Source of the DNA: Pseudocercospora fijiensis CIRAD86
Lineage: Eukaryota > Ascomycota > Dothideomycetes > Mycosphaerellales > Mycosphaerellaceae
Assembly (NCBI RefSeq): GCF_000340215.1
Contig: NW_006921534.1
Location: forward strand, 4,339,041 to 4,403,040
Length of the DNA stretch: 64,000 nt
Direction: 5' to 3'
Part shown: piece after piece, positions 11,400-21,081 of the stretch
Layout of the letters: every line of letters starts with the position of its first letter
How positions within the stretch are numbered: position 1 is the stretch's first letter
Notes under the pieces: generated by a model
What the model saw: the letters and a program-made list of their open reading frames with translations, nothing else
Databases searched by the model: none
What the model was told of the DNA's origin: nothing
Made by a program: the position numbers and the translations under genes

Positions 11400-12690
11400 T
11401 TCGAAGTCTACCTCTTATTCGCTATCTTCCTCGTTATCTTCCTTAAATACACCCTTACCGTTATAATACACTTCCGATACGTCGTTAATTATCGATAGTA
11501 AGGTATTCTAAGCCTATTCTATCTATTAGGACTCTTCCGAGTCTAGCGCTATTATATTCTAAGCCGCGCCGGCGGTGTGTTCGAATTCGGCTAGATCGTA
11601 CGGAATATCGAGTTATCGACACTATCGACGTTATATCTAGTAAACTTAAACAACTCTCTCGATCTGCGACCCCTATACTTATATAGGCACTAAAGCAAGT
11701 AGTCCTAGAAGCCGACAAATCTTAGAAGGTCGTCTCGGTATTTTTTAATAACTTTCTTTAGTAGATTAAAGCTGCCCTCGATCGGGTTTAAATCCGGCGA
11801 ATACGGCGGTAGAAATTCGAGGTAATAGCCGGCATCTAGTATCGCCTACTTAACTCTCGCACTATAGTAGATACTAGCATTATTTATAACAAATATTATC
11901 GGCGGACTATCCTCGAGGCAAGGCAGGACTTGCTTAGTTAGCTAGAGATAGAAACGATTAGAATTAATCGATCCTTAGTATACGTAAGTATATAGAAGAT
12001 AGCCGTATAGCGTAAACGCAGGCAACACTAACTATCTAACTTCTCGCCTTATATAGGCAACATTAACGCAAGTTAGACCTCTTGCCGACTATCTATACTT
12101 CCGCTAACTAGTCTTCTAATTAGATATAGTCTTATCGATAAATACGAGTCGATCTACCGGCTATTTAGCGTACCTAATCGTCTATAAAGCCCTTAAGAAC
12201 GGATTACGCTCCTTCGCTTTACGTTTAACCTACTTACGAGTTATACCTATCTCCTACTTTAGGACCTTCGATAGTATAGGCGCCTTTACCTAAACACCCT
12301 CTCCGCTATTACTTATCGGTCGTAGCCGTAGAAACTCGTCCTTAAGAGCTTAGATTATCTCTATAAAATAGGCGTTAGGCCGGTCTTTAAGGAAGCCGCG
12401 TAAGAAGTTACATTCTTACTAAAGAAGGATAGCCTTGTTGCTACGCTTTAGTCCGCTAGTATACTTAGTATATAACGCTCCGAAGATGCGGTATTTCTCT
12501 TAATATCTATACACTAATCTAATAGTTATTAGCAACTTTATAAAGGCATAAACCTGCTTAGCAGTCTAACCCTTTGCAAACAGGTTTATTAGCTAGCCTT
12601 GCTAGTCGAGGTTTATGCGAGCGGACTTAACTATTACGGCGTAGCGGCAGTAACAATAACAATAACACCTCGGAAGGGTCTATACTACTA
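11400..12690 (-). pseudogene. Tc1/mariner-IS630-type transposase relic (DDE_3)
   Basis: Minus-strand translation gives an N-terminal helix-turn-helix-like segment (IVKSARINLD...LINLFAKG, about 12,550-12,650). Then LVFIDKT (first catalytic Asp, about 12,150), IIFVINNAS at the second Asp position (an Asn there now), and the hallmark LPPYSPDLNPIE at about 11,780-11,820. The tail switches frame near 11,640 (an indel or an intron) and ends in an acidic stretch (FKEDNEEDSE...) near 11,390. Stops are RIP type. Inverted termini for this element were not found. Confidence 0.75.
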
Positions 12691-12790
12691 AAATACCGAC
12701 GACACGATATCTACGATATACTAGAGGATTCTACATATTAGAAGGAGGAGAAAATATGTGCTTGTAGGCGGCTCCGCGTGCCTACAAAGT

Positions 12791-12813
12791 GCGAGCGAAG
12801 CTTCCGCCTTACA
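12791..12813 (+). repeat. Inverted repeat flanking the tandem array, left
   Basis: GCGAGCGAAGCTTCCGCCTT... is the reverse complement of 13531-13551 except for 2 extra bases. Just before it, TGTAGGC/GCCTACA (about 12,763-12,786) forms a separate short hairpin. Confidence 0.7.
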
Positions 12814-12821
12814 TACCCTTA

Positions 12822-13366
12822 CAGGTCGCTAGTCGTTGCAGGTCGCTGGTCGTTGTAGGTCGCTAGTCGTTGCAGGTCGCTAGTCGTAGTCGTTGCAGGT
12901 CGCAGGTCGCTGGTCGTTGCAGGTCGCTAGTCGTTGTAGGTCGCTGGTCGTTGCAGGTCGCTGGTCGTGGTCGTTGCAGGTCGCTAGTCGTGGTCGTTGC
13001 AGGTCGCTAGTCGCTGGTCGTTGCAGGTCGCTAGTCGCTGGTCGTTGCAGGTCGCTAGTCGCTAGTCGTTGCAGGTCGCTGGTCGCTGGTCGTTGCAGGT
13101 CGCTGGTCGTTGTAGGTCGCTGGTCGTTGTAGGTCGCTGGTCGTTGCAGGTCGCTAGTCGTGGTCGTTGCAGGTCGCTAGTCGTGGTCGTTGCAGGTCGC
13201 TAGTCGCTGGTCGTTGCAGGTCGCTAGTCGCTGGTCGTTGCAGGTCGCTGGTCGTTGTAGGTCGCTGGTCGTTGTAGGTCGCTGGTCGTTGCAGGTCGCT
13301 AGTCGTGGTCGTTGCAGGTCGCTAGTCGTGGTCGTTGCAGGTCGCTAGTCGTGGTCGTTGCAGGTT
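12822..13366 (+). repeat. Tandem array of ~17-bp units
   Basis: About 30 copies of CAGGTCGCTAGTCGTTG with interspersed 6-bp extensions (GTCGTG or GTCGCT). Units differ mainly at CA/TA and TG/TA positions, so the array is a mosaic of RIP-mutated and unmutated repeats. It translates to a repetitive QVAGRWSL-like string that I do not consider a gene. Confidence 0.92.
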
Positions 13367-13386
13367 TTGTTATAGTTGGCATCAGG

Positions 13387-13488
13387 CACGTGATTTTCCG
13401 GAGGCTCAGTTCTGCCGTGCCGTCCCAGCAGTTCTTGTAGAATTCAGCCAATCAGAGCTTCAGCTTTCAGAATCCGGGGAATCACGTA
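13387..13488. repeat. Small inverted-repeat pair, possible miniature element
   Basis: CACGTGATTTTCCGGA (13387-13402) and TCCGGGGAATCACGTA (13473-13488) are inverted with 3 mismatches around a ~70-bp centre. No coding capacity. The size fits a miniature inverted-repeat element or a hairpin. I found no second copy in the window. Confidence 0.4.
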
Positions 13489-13530
13489 GTGACAACTCGG
13501 CGCAATCAGCCACTGTGGTACCCTTGTTAG

Positions 13531-13551
13531 TGTAAGGCGAGCTTCGCTCGC
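13531..13551 (-). repeat. Inverted repeat flanking the tandem array, right
   Basis: TGTAAGGCGAGCTTCGCTCG...: partner of 12791-12813. It contains its own palindrome GCGAGC-TTC-GCTCGC, so it could also act as a hairpin. Confidence 0.7.
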
Positions 13552-13554
13552 AAT

Positions 13555-16180
13555 AATTGAAAAACCACTAAAATAGCGGTATAGTTCCTCTCTCGGAGGT
13601 GCAGGGTTCTCCCCGCACCGGCACTGACAGGTTTTAGGCAAACGATAGTAGAAGAATTTAGAATATGCTCCCTTTCGAAAACCCCAGGGGGTTTAAAAGT
13701 AAGAACAGGGCTTCGATAGAGATAAAGGGAGCCTCAAGCAGACAGAAGGATCGCAATAAGGCGCAAATGCATACTGTGAGAAGGATAATGTCATGCCTTC
13801 CACGAATACACATAGCAGCCTGTCTAGTAGCCTACTAAGAAAAAAGTCATCTGAAAATGGAAATGCCACATCGAGCAAGTCACAGCTAGAACGAGCACAT
13901 ACTGATGTAGGACACGCCTCGGGCATGCGCATAGCACGTCACACCAGATCTGGCTCGCTGGCAAAGAACCGGCGAGGTGGACAAACAGCTGACCCGCGCC
14001 ATTACGACGGGATGGAGTGAATGCGCAGCACATGGCTGTCTGAACGCCCCGATGTGGTTGGTTAGGTGCAGCTGGAGCATCATTCATCGCCAAGTGTCAG
14101 CCACTGGATACTCAGTTGAGCCAGCCCGGCTGGTACATGAGCTGCTTCCGTATGTCCGTGTCCGTGTTAAGAGAATTTGTCAGTCCTGGTCAACAAGCAC
14201 GTGTGTAGCGTCGAGTCTAGTGCCTGCCAGAACACCTCCTGCACGTGTGTAGCGTCGAGTCTGGTACCTGCATATCGCGCAGTTCCGCGTGCACAGCGTG
14301 TGCGTGTGCCATGCTGCAGTGGCTGTGTGAGGGAAAAGCAACGCCCAAACAGCGTTGGCGAGTGCCTCTTCGCACGACCGAGGACTCGCATTGAACGTCG
14401 TATGCGATGGAAGATGCGTCGGACAAGCCGATATTGGCGGAAATATCATCGCCGTACTCCTTCATCTTGCAGGGGAGTGGGCGCATGGGAAAGCGATGAT
14501 CGATCTCAAGCTCGGCAAGGCGGCAGGGATGAGGCCTGCAGGGCGGATGCTTACGACACACACATTGCGACGTCAACTTCCTCTCGGTGTTGCAGGGCAG
14601 GGCGGACAAGATCTGACAGGTCCTTTGCTCCTGAACGGGCAGATGCTCGATCACCGCCTCGCCATTGGTAATTGTCGAGGCTCGTAAGTGGAGGCCATTC
14701 TGAATGAGAGGACCTGAGCACACTGTATCTGAAGAAATTGATGGGCATCGATGCAGATACCCCAAAAGGGAAGCAGTGGTACGGGGCATCGTGCGCAGAA
14801 TGAAAGCCCGTGGATCTGGACCAGCTGCGTCCTCAGATTGATGGTAGTGGCACCCGGATGCTGATCCGCGGGTGCGCCAAACGCCTTTCCGCTGTACGTC
14901 ACCGACATCCCTGTCGAATATCTCGTCTCTCAAGGCGACGGCTGTGCGAGACGATCTCCACGGATATGCTCGGCTGGTCGCTGGATGTGTCAATGGTCAG
15001 GCGGCGAAACAAGCTGCGCGTGGACGATTAGTATCAAACCAAAAGCAAGGCTCGCTAAGCGTGCGCCTGCACAATGAATGGCGGTGGCACAAGGGCGTGC
15101 TAACTGCCTGTAATTATAAAGACCCTCTTCGAGGCCATTCCTTTCGGCAAGTCCATATGGCAGGGGCTTCAGCCTGCTCTTTGCAGCAAGTGTGCATTGG
15201 CCTTCTGCGCGGCGTCTAGCCGTCGACGTAGACGGTAGAACCCTTGACTCTTGAGACGCCTGACTGGGATTGTCAACAGAGTGTGTCCAGGGCCACGGTC
15301 TTGGGTCTCGGGAAATTTTGGTCGTTGGGACAATCAACGTCGTCTTGTAGAGATTGCGGACGACCGACCGATTCGTCAAATGCACAATGCAGCGCGCGCC
15401 AGTCGAGCGACGTCTGAGACTAGGCGAGATGAGATCGGGCAGCTTTCCAGCGCGACCAGGACGTCCACCCTGGAACGGATTGATCCAAGGCCAGCATCGT
15501 CGGACGCTGGCGAACAAGGCGCCACCGCGGGCTAATTCTGCGTCTCCTACTGAAAGGCCATGGAGGCACGAGGGTGCTGCATCTTGCTCGATCCGGTGCC
15601 CAGTACAGTGTTCGGCGGGCTTCTGGCTTGGGATCCACCGGGTCTGCGAGGCCCAGAAGGGTTGCGTTGACGTCTTGACCATCTTGTCTCTCATCTTTGC
15701 GACCTTGTGCATGCTGATGCGATGTGCAGCATCTGGATATTGACTGAGCAGGGTGCTAATTTGAGAATCAAAGAGATCTTCCGGACGACAAGAGAGGCCG
15801 TCGTGACGTTCTACAGTATATAACTTCCACCGCGCTCAGCTCCCATAGGATCGGTAGCTTCAACACCTTCGCCCAACTCGACCAAACTTTCCGCCAGCAC
15901 ACCGCTTCTCCACAGCAACAGCAACGCCGTCTTTGCCACATAAGGTTTCAAGTGGCTACACTGCCTACTATACAAGTCCGTAAGTCCTCCCACTTCCCCG
16001 GAGCGAGTGCACGCAAGGTCGCAACATGCTATCGTGGCTGTTTGGTGAGACCCTGTTGACGAAAGTTAGTAGTCCCATTGGCCGCGGAACTGCCTTCTTC
16101 TGCTTCTCCGACTCATCTTGAAACACCTTCATCAAGCATTTTCCTGTACACTCGTTCAGACAACACCCAATCACTTCAAC
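13555..16180. other. Gene-poor spacer
   Basis: Many overlapping open frames on both strands (GC-rich, few stops), but none shows a domain or a consistent coding bias, so I call no gene. A 44-bp direct duplication lies at 14197-14240 and 14241-about 14275 (GCACGTGTGTAGCGTCGAGT). A TATA box (TATATAA, 15817-15823) and a pyrimidine-rich leader precede the velvet-like gene. A 5'-UTR intron is possible there (GTAAGT near 15,978). Confidence 0.4.
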
Positions 16181-16876
16181 ATGTCGGCCTCCAACCAAAA
16201 GTCGTACCTCAGAGACGGTAACAACCCACGCGCTGTCGACGGCAGCCGGGACAAGAGCCGAAGCAGCCGACGCGATGACGACAAATCTAGCAGCAGGTCG
16301 AAGCACAGCAGTTCGTCTGGAAGACGCTTATCAGAGTCGCGATCGAGTCATGCGCGCAAATCATCCACAGCGTCGTCGTCAGAACGTCCGACCTTTGAGA
16401 TGGACATCATCGGCCAACCTGCGAGGTCTATTGTCTTTGGCCAGACTGTAGAAACATCAGTCATGGTCAGCCTGAGATGTCCTTCTCCCGAAATGGTCGC
16501 CAGCTGCCGTAACATGGACACAAGCAGATTGATGGGGGTGGTCTCCCTGTTGGCAGATACAAGAAGCGGCGAAAGAGTCGCAGTCGAATGCGGAACTCTC
16601 ACCGGCCAGAAGATGTTCGACTCAGTCCACGATGTACCACAAGAGGTCGCAGAGAGTCTTGCACGCAGCCAGCCTTGTCGATTGGCTCTGGGATACTTCA
16701 CATTCCCGCAACTGCTCATTCGACAGCCTGGTGCATATCGGCTTCGGGTCACCTTAATCAAGCAGTCTTCTGCGGGAGGCTCGAGCGTCATCGCCATCGA
16801 CAGCGAATCGATCAGGGTAGAGCGACGAACGACTGGTGGCAGCGGATCAACAGGCCGCAAACATGGTCGGTCATGA
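16181..16876 (+). CDS. Velvet-domain-like protein
   Basis: 231 residues from the ATG in CAACATGTC, preferred over an ATG 63 bp upstream because of its better context. Residues 1-70 are Ser/Arg/Lys-rich and disordered. Residues 72-216 look like a compact beta domain ending GYFTFPQLLIRQPGAYRLRVTLI (written here to show the pattern; 171-193), followed by a SESIRVE strand. This matches the end of fungal velvet domains (F-x-FPDLSVR...YRLRF...SDPFTV), including the preceding LTGQ element (140-143). Velvet proteins are NF-kB-like DNA-binding regulators of development and secondary metabolism. The first velvet strand is not clearly recognisable, so this may be a divergent or partial member. No neighbour suggests a cluster. 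Confidence 0.6.
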   Translation: MSASNQKSYLRDGNNPRAVDGSRDKSRSSRRDDDKSSSRSKHSSSSGRRLSESRSSHARKSSTASSSERPTFEMDIIGQPARSIVFGQTVETSVMVSLRCPSPEMVASCRNMDTSRLMGVVSLLADTRSGERVAVECGTLTGQKMFDSVHDVPQEVAESLARSQPCRLALGYFTFPQLLIRQPGAYRLRVTLIKQSSAGGSSVIAIDSESIRVERRTTGGSGSTGRKHGRS

Positions 16877-17529
16877 TGACCTCTTTTACACATCGACAGC
16901 AACTTGTCTGACTTATTATTGCATGCGTATTGGCATGGCGTGTGGTGTTCTAAGGAAAAGTCATTTCTGGTTACTGGGGATTTCTGGGACGGGATTCGGG
17001 AGGCAACTTGTACTATTCATGCCCGAGCCAAAGGCAGCGCTGGGCGATGATGGTGTTGTGTAAAATCTACGACAGAAACTAGTGAGTATGGTCCGCAGGT
17101 GTGGCCATCAGTGTACATGTCAGACTCTCGTATGGGCATAGTCTACGGAGAAATTTGGGAATTTACAGTTGCACATCCAATCTGATGGAGGCGTTCTCTC
17201 TTCCTTTTTCGTTCTTCGTTGGTTCCTCTTCTGCTAACAGCGTATAGGCTTTGGCCGATGACTGAAGTACCTGGCTGTGGTGGGCGAGTGTCGAGCTCGC
17301 AATCGTATCACGGCAGGAAAGATAACGAATCCAAGTGTGAGTCGCCGACTCTAGGAGCAACGTCGATACCATTTCGCCAGCGAAAAAAAAAGCCATCTTT
17401 CGTTTACAAAGCAGAATTCGGACACTCATTACCGCATGAACGGTCTCCAAGGAATGAAACGCAGAATTAGGATCCGGTGATGGACCAGAACAGCTGATCT
17501 TTGTACGTATTCTCTCGGCATCAAGCAAG
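16877..17529. other. Intergenic
   Basis: No gene seen. It contains an A9 run (about 17,383) and ends in the likely 5' leader of the acetyltransferase. Confidence 0.4.
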
Positions 17530-18081
17530 ATGATAACAAACATCGAAATCCGAGACGCCTGCTCAAACGACTTGGAACCCCTACACGAGATTCATTCACA
17601 CTATGTGCGAACTTCAGTCGCAAGCCTTCAGCTTGAGATACAAACCTTCGAGGAGTGCAAGCGCAAGTACGAAGCCTTGATTGCCGCGGAGCAGCCCTTC
17701 ATCGTCGCAATCATTGATCAACACATTGTCGGCTTTGCCTACAGCAGCGATTTCAACGAACGACTAGGATATCAGCATACAGTCGAGGATTCGGTTTACC
17801 TTCATCCAGACCATCGGGGGAAGGGCTTGGGACGGATACTACTCCAGGCTGCTTTCAACAAGCCGAGAACGTTGGGCAAGAAGGTGGTCATTGCGAAGAT
17901 GTCGATTCTGCCTGGACAGGCTCCAGAAGACAGCCCTTCTTGCCGGCTTCATCTGGCTCTTGGGTTTCGAGTGTTTGGCAGAATGTTGAGTGTTGGCTTG
18001 AAGCTGGATATTCTGGTTGATGTGGTCATTCTTCAGCTTGACCTTGTTGATGTTGCTGCGGTGACGAAGACTAGAGGATGA
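17530..18081 (+). CDS. GNAT-family N-acetyltransferase (phosphinothricin-acetyltransferase-like)
   Basis: 183 residues starting MITNIEIRDA, single exon. GNAT enzymes transfer acetyl from acetyl-CoA to an amine. The acetyl-CoA pyrophosphate loop is clear: HRGKGLGRILL (95-105), preceded by the beta-4 strand DSVYLHP. The substrate-side motif SPSCRLHLALGFRVFGRMLSVGLKL (135-159, as positions) is the layout of the Pat/Bar-like branch (small-molecule amine acetylation). Complete length for that branch (about 175-190). The last 13 residues (VDVAAVTKTRG end) are unlike the family. The true substrate is unknown. Confidence 0.85.
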   Translation: MITNIEIRDACSNDLEPLHEIHSHYVRTSVASLQLEIQTFEECKRKYEALIAAEQPFIVAIIDQHIVGFAYSSDFNERLGYQHTVEDSVYLHPDHRGKGLGRILLQAAFNKPRTLGKKVVIAKMSILPGQAPEDSPSCRLHLALGFRVFGRMLSVGLKLDILVDVVILQLDLVDVAAVTKTRG

Positions 18082-20149
18082 GGTATTGCCAAGCTTTGTG
18101 GTGTTGTAGCCGTCATTGCTTTGCTGTGAAATTACAACCAAGGTTTCTATTCACCTGGTATTTGATTTGGGCCATTCTGTGCAAGGCAAAGGCGTGTACC
18201 CATAACAAAGCACAGCCACATAATGTATACAGACATCCAAGAGATCCAATCTGTACATGTGGCTGCGTACAGGATTAGTGCTCCTGCTCGAGATTGCCAG
18301 AGACCAGTCGGATGCCGAGGAGTGCATTGAGGTTGTATTGAGGTTGATACCCAGGCATTATTATTGTGATCAAGGTGTTCGGTCTCTTGGGGGGGGGGGA
18401 GCAAGCATCTTCTAGTCATATGATCCATGCTACTGCATGCCATGTGCCCAACCCAACCCAGATGACAACTTCGGATCTCCACTTCACTTTCACCTTAATA
18501 TTTCTACCAGGCCAGGAAAGACGGTGTGAACGAGCCATGTGGAAGGCTGCAACTTGGCTGCAAGTCATTGTTGATTCTGCACCGAAGCGCTGCAGAACAC
18601 CATCTCGAAGGCAGCGCTTTTGCGGCGTGCTGGCACTAGACCAGTCTCGTGAATACTTCAGTACCAATGCGGCTTTTTTGGAGATCAGGCGGTCACCGCG
18701 GCTCTTTAGCATGTACATTTTTGCGACTGCTCGGATCTCGATATCAACGCCACAGCGGCCACCGACAAGCCAGTGGCTGCCAAACTTCTTTCATTCAGCT
18801 CTCGCTGGCACCATCGTATAAGCCTGGATTTAAGGCTGTTGAAAGAGTTTCAATAGTCTCGCAGCAAGGGCTTGCATTGAGACGTCCGTAAGGCTTTTAA
18901 GCCTGATGAGAAGAAAAGACTCCTGCAGTAAACAAAAGTTGATGTGGCGCGGCAAGTAACGGTCGCCGTGGATACAGTGGTATACACCCCTCACGGTAGA
19001 GAGCATGTGCCCTACAAGAGCGATGAAGCCAAATTTCCTGCCGCGGTGTACTGTCCTATGAGCCTTGTCATGCTGAGCGTGACAGCATTCCTTCAAGCCC
19101 CTCATCATCACTGCATCGCCCTCGCATTAAAGATGGAATGGCACGCGCTCATCATGCAGTTAGCCAAGTGGAAAAACCTACCATGTGCTTGAAGGCGCTT
19201 GCAGGCTCGACTTCCAGCCGAGTCGTCAGCGTACATCGGGACGCCGCCTGAGTTCTGCAGCCGAGTGGGTGCACGGTTCGGAGTCTACTTCTAGATGGCT
19301 GTGGCGTCGAAAGACACGGGCGAATCTGAGACACGTACAGCCTCTCTGCGATCTGTAATGGGCGTAATACGATCCGAGATCGCAAGGCAGGCAGTATAGA
19401 CAAAGGAAAGACAGGGCGGTTGTAGGCATGATGATGAGTGTTCTTGTTGGGCTCAGGAAAGAACAGATCGAGGCCGAATCACGAACAGTCGTTTAAAGAT
19501 GCCAGGGTTCAGAATGATGTGCACACGCTTACGACCGAAAGGTTCCGAAAACCTCATTCCTTCCTCCACCGCTGACAGATAACGGTACGTGGAAAGATGT
19601 TCAAGTAACGTTGCCAGAGCGACTTCGGGTCCTCTGCGAACTGATCTAATAACTCTTACATCTCATCGTTGAAGGGTAAGGTACATACTGTAGCAATAGT
19701 CCTGCCCAATCGCCTGCTGGGTATCTTTTTGATCTCACGTTCCTTCGCGCCAAATTAACGCCAATACTTCATGCCTCTCCATCTTCCCTATAGCCTTGCG
19801 GCCCGCGGTTGCCACTTTGGTCTGTTCAATTCATACAATAATGTGAATCCAGTCAACTCTGCCCTCTGCTAGTAAGCTTCGTAGAGCCGTTTCGACCCCG
19901 TTGTGGCGTTTGCCAAGTCGGGGTAGTGTCCCTTCCTGACTCAATAGTGCGTTGAGGGGCTGTGTGGGCGAGCCTTTCATGTCGTCTATGCGGTGGTGCA
20001 ACGCGGCCATGCATGAAGCCGGCGAGCCGGCTCGCCACTTAGGCAGAGGTGGGAGTGATATGTAGAATGGATGGTTTGAGACCGAACCAAATGGGTGGTT
20101 CGTTTGTGAATAAGCAATCCGGAAGCCGAGACCCTAACTCGTCGTTCGC
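18082..20149. other. Gene-poor spacer
   Basis: No supported gene. Open frames here are short and lack any motif. A run of nine or more G at about 18,390 is the only notable feature. Composition is normal, with no RIP signature. Confidence 0.4.
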
Positions 20150-21081
20150 CTAAAGCAAGCCACGTTCCACCTTCCAGAGATCGAGGGCCAGAGATGGTGT
20201 GTCTTTGATGACAGAGAAGATGTCTTGAGTGTTTGCCAGCTGAGGATGGCTCCTGAAGAGCTGTAGAATGACATCCCGTAGACCTCGATCCTGATCAATC
20301 GTCGATGTGTAGACGTACTCAATGGCATCTGCGAGTTCGGGTGCATCGTAGTAGCATGCCGCTGCCATTTCGAACTTTCGTTTTGATAGGTACTTCAAGG
20401 ACGGAATGTCATATTTCTCAGCCAACGCATAGACCTGAGCATGAAGAATCAGGTGCGATTCGTCTTCCGTAGACTCGTATCCATCGTCGTATTCTTCTTC
20501 GCTGAACATCTCTTCGATTTCTGCTGGGGGTGTGCCGGCGCGCATTCTGACTGGTGATCGAGGCTTGTCGAAGTCGAAGCTTGATCGCCTATCACTGTGC
20601 GCAGATGCTGGTGGCGTGAGAGGATCTGGGACAGCGTACGAATTTGCTTGTGCCATCAGAGGATCTTCGATCTGGGAGAAGTCCAGCTTCTTTTGTGCTC
20701 TTCGCCTTTGATCGGAGTATGCACGATGTCGGAACATAGCGGATGGTTGCTGCTCGGGTTGTTCGTTCAGGTAGTCGAGGTAGTAGAAATCTATCCGATG
20801 CTGGTTAGCAAATGGGCCGACGATGATCCTCAGCTGGCTGGCATGTGTGTCGTCAACATACAGTGGATCATTTGATCAACAGCATCCTCGTCGTCTTCGC
20901 TCAAGTCAATGACACCGGTGCTCGACTCCTTGAATTGATGCGAACATGCGCCGTCGAAGAAGCCGCTTCGAGAGCACAAAATGGCTCTGTGTACAGCCCA
21001 TTGCTTGTTGTTGCAAGTAATGGTAAGATCAGAGAAACGTCCGCCGACATGCAGCCTGCGTTGAGTGTAAGCACCGCCCAT
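20150..21081 (-). CDS. BTB/POZ-domain protein
   Basis: Two exons on the minus strand, 20862-21081 and 20150-20790, separated by a 71-nt intron (donor GTATGT, branch-like GCTAAC, acceptor ATAG). The join gives [13 protein letters not shown] in frame and a 286-residue protein. The start is the ATG at 21081; the frame upstream has no other ATG. The BTB fold begins [20 protein letters not shown] (14-32) and includes [21 protein letters not shown]. It is then interrupted by a ~100-residue disordered, acidic insert before the usual [17 protein letters not shown] helix and the C-terminal helices. Fungal proteins of this type are presumed protein-interaction or Cullin-3 adaptors. The individual function is unknown. 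Confidence 0.88.
20791..20861 (-). other. Intron of the BTB gene
   Basis: 71 nt, GTATGT...ATAG. Splicing splits the Tyr codon of MIHY and removes an in-frame TGA. Confidence 0.9.

Noticed and set aside
12893..13132. 79-codon frame with repeated QVAGRWSL-type units
   Set aside because: It is the translation of the 17-bp tandem array, with no independent sign of coding.
12820..13366. CRISPR-like array
   Set aside because: Units are contiguous with no unique spacers, and the DNA is eukaryotic.
14217..15712. Long open frames on both strands (240-258 codons) in the spacer
   Set aside because: They overlap each other in opposite directions, have no domain, and show Arg/Ser/Cys-rich compositions typical of antisense or non-coding GC-rich DNA.
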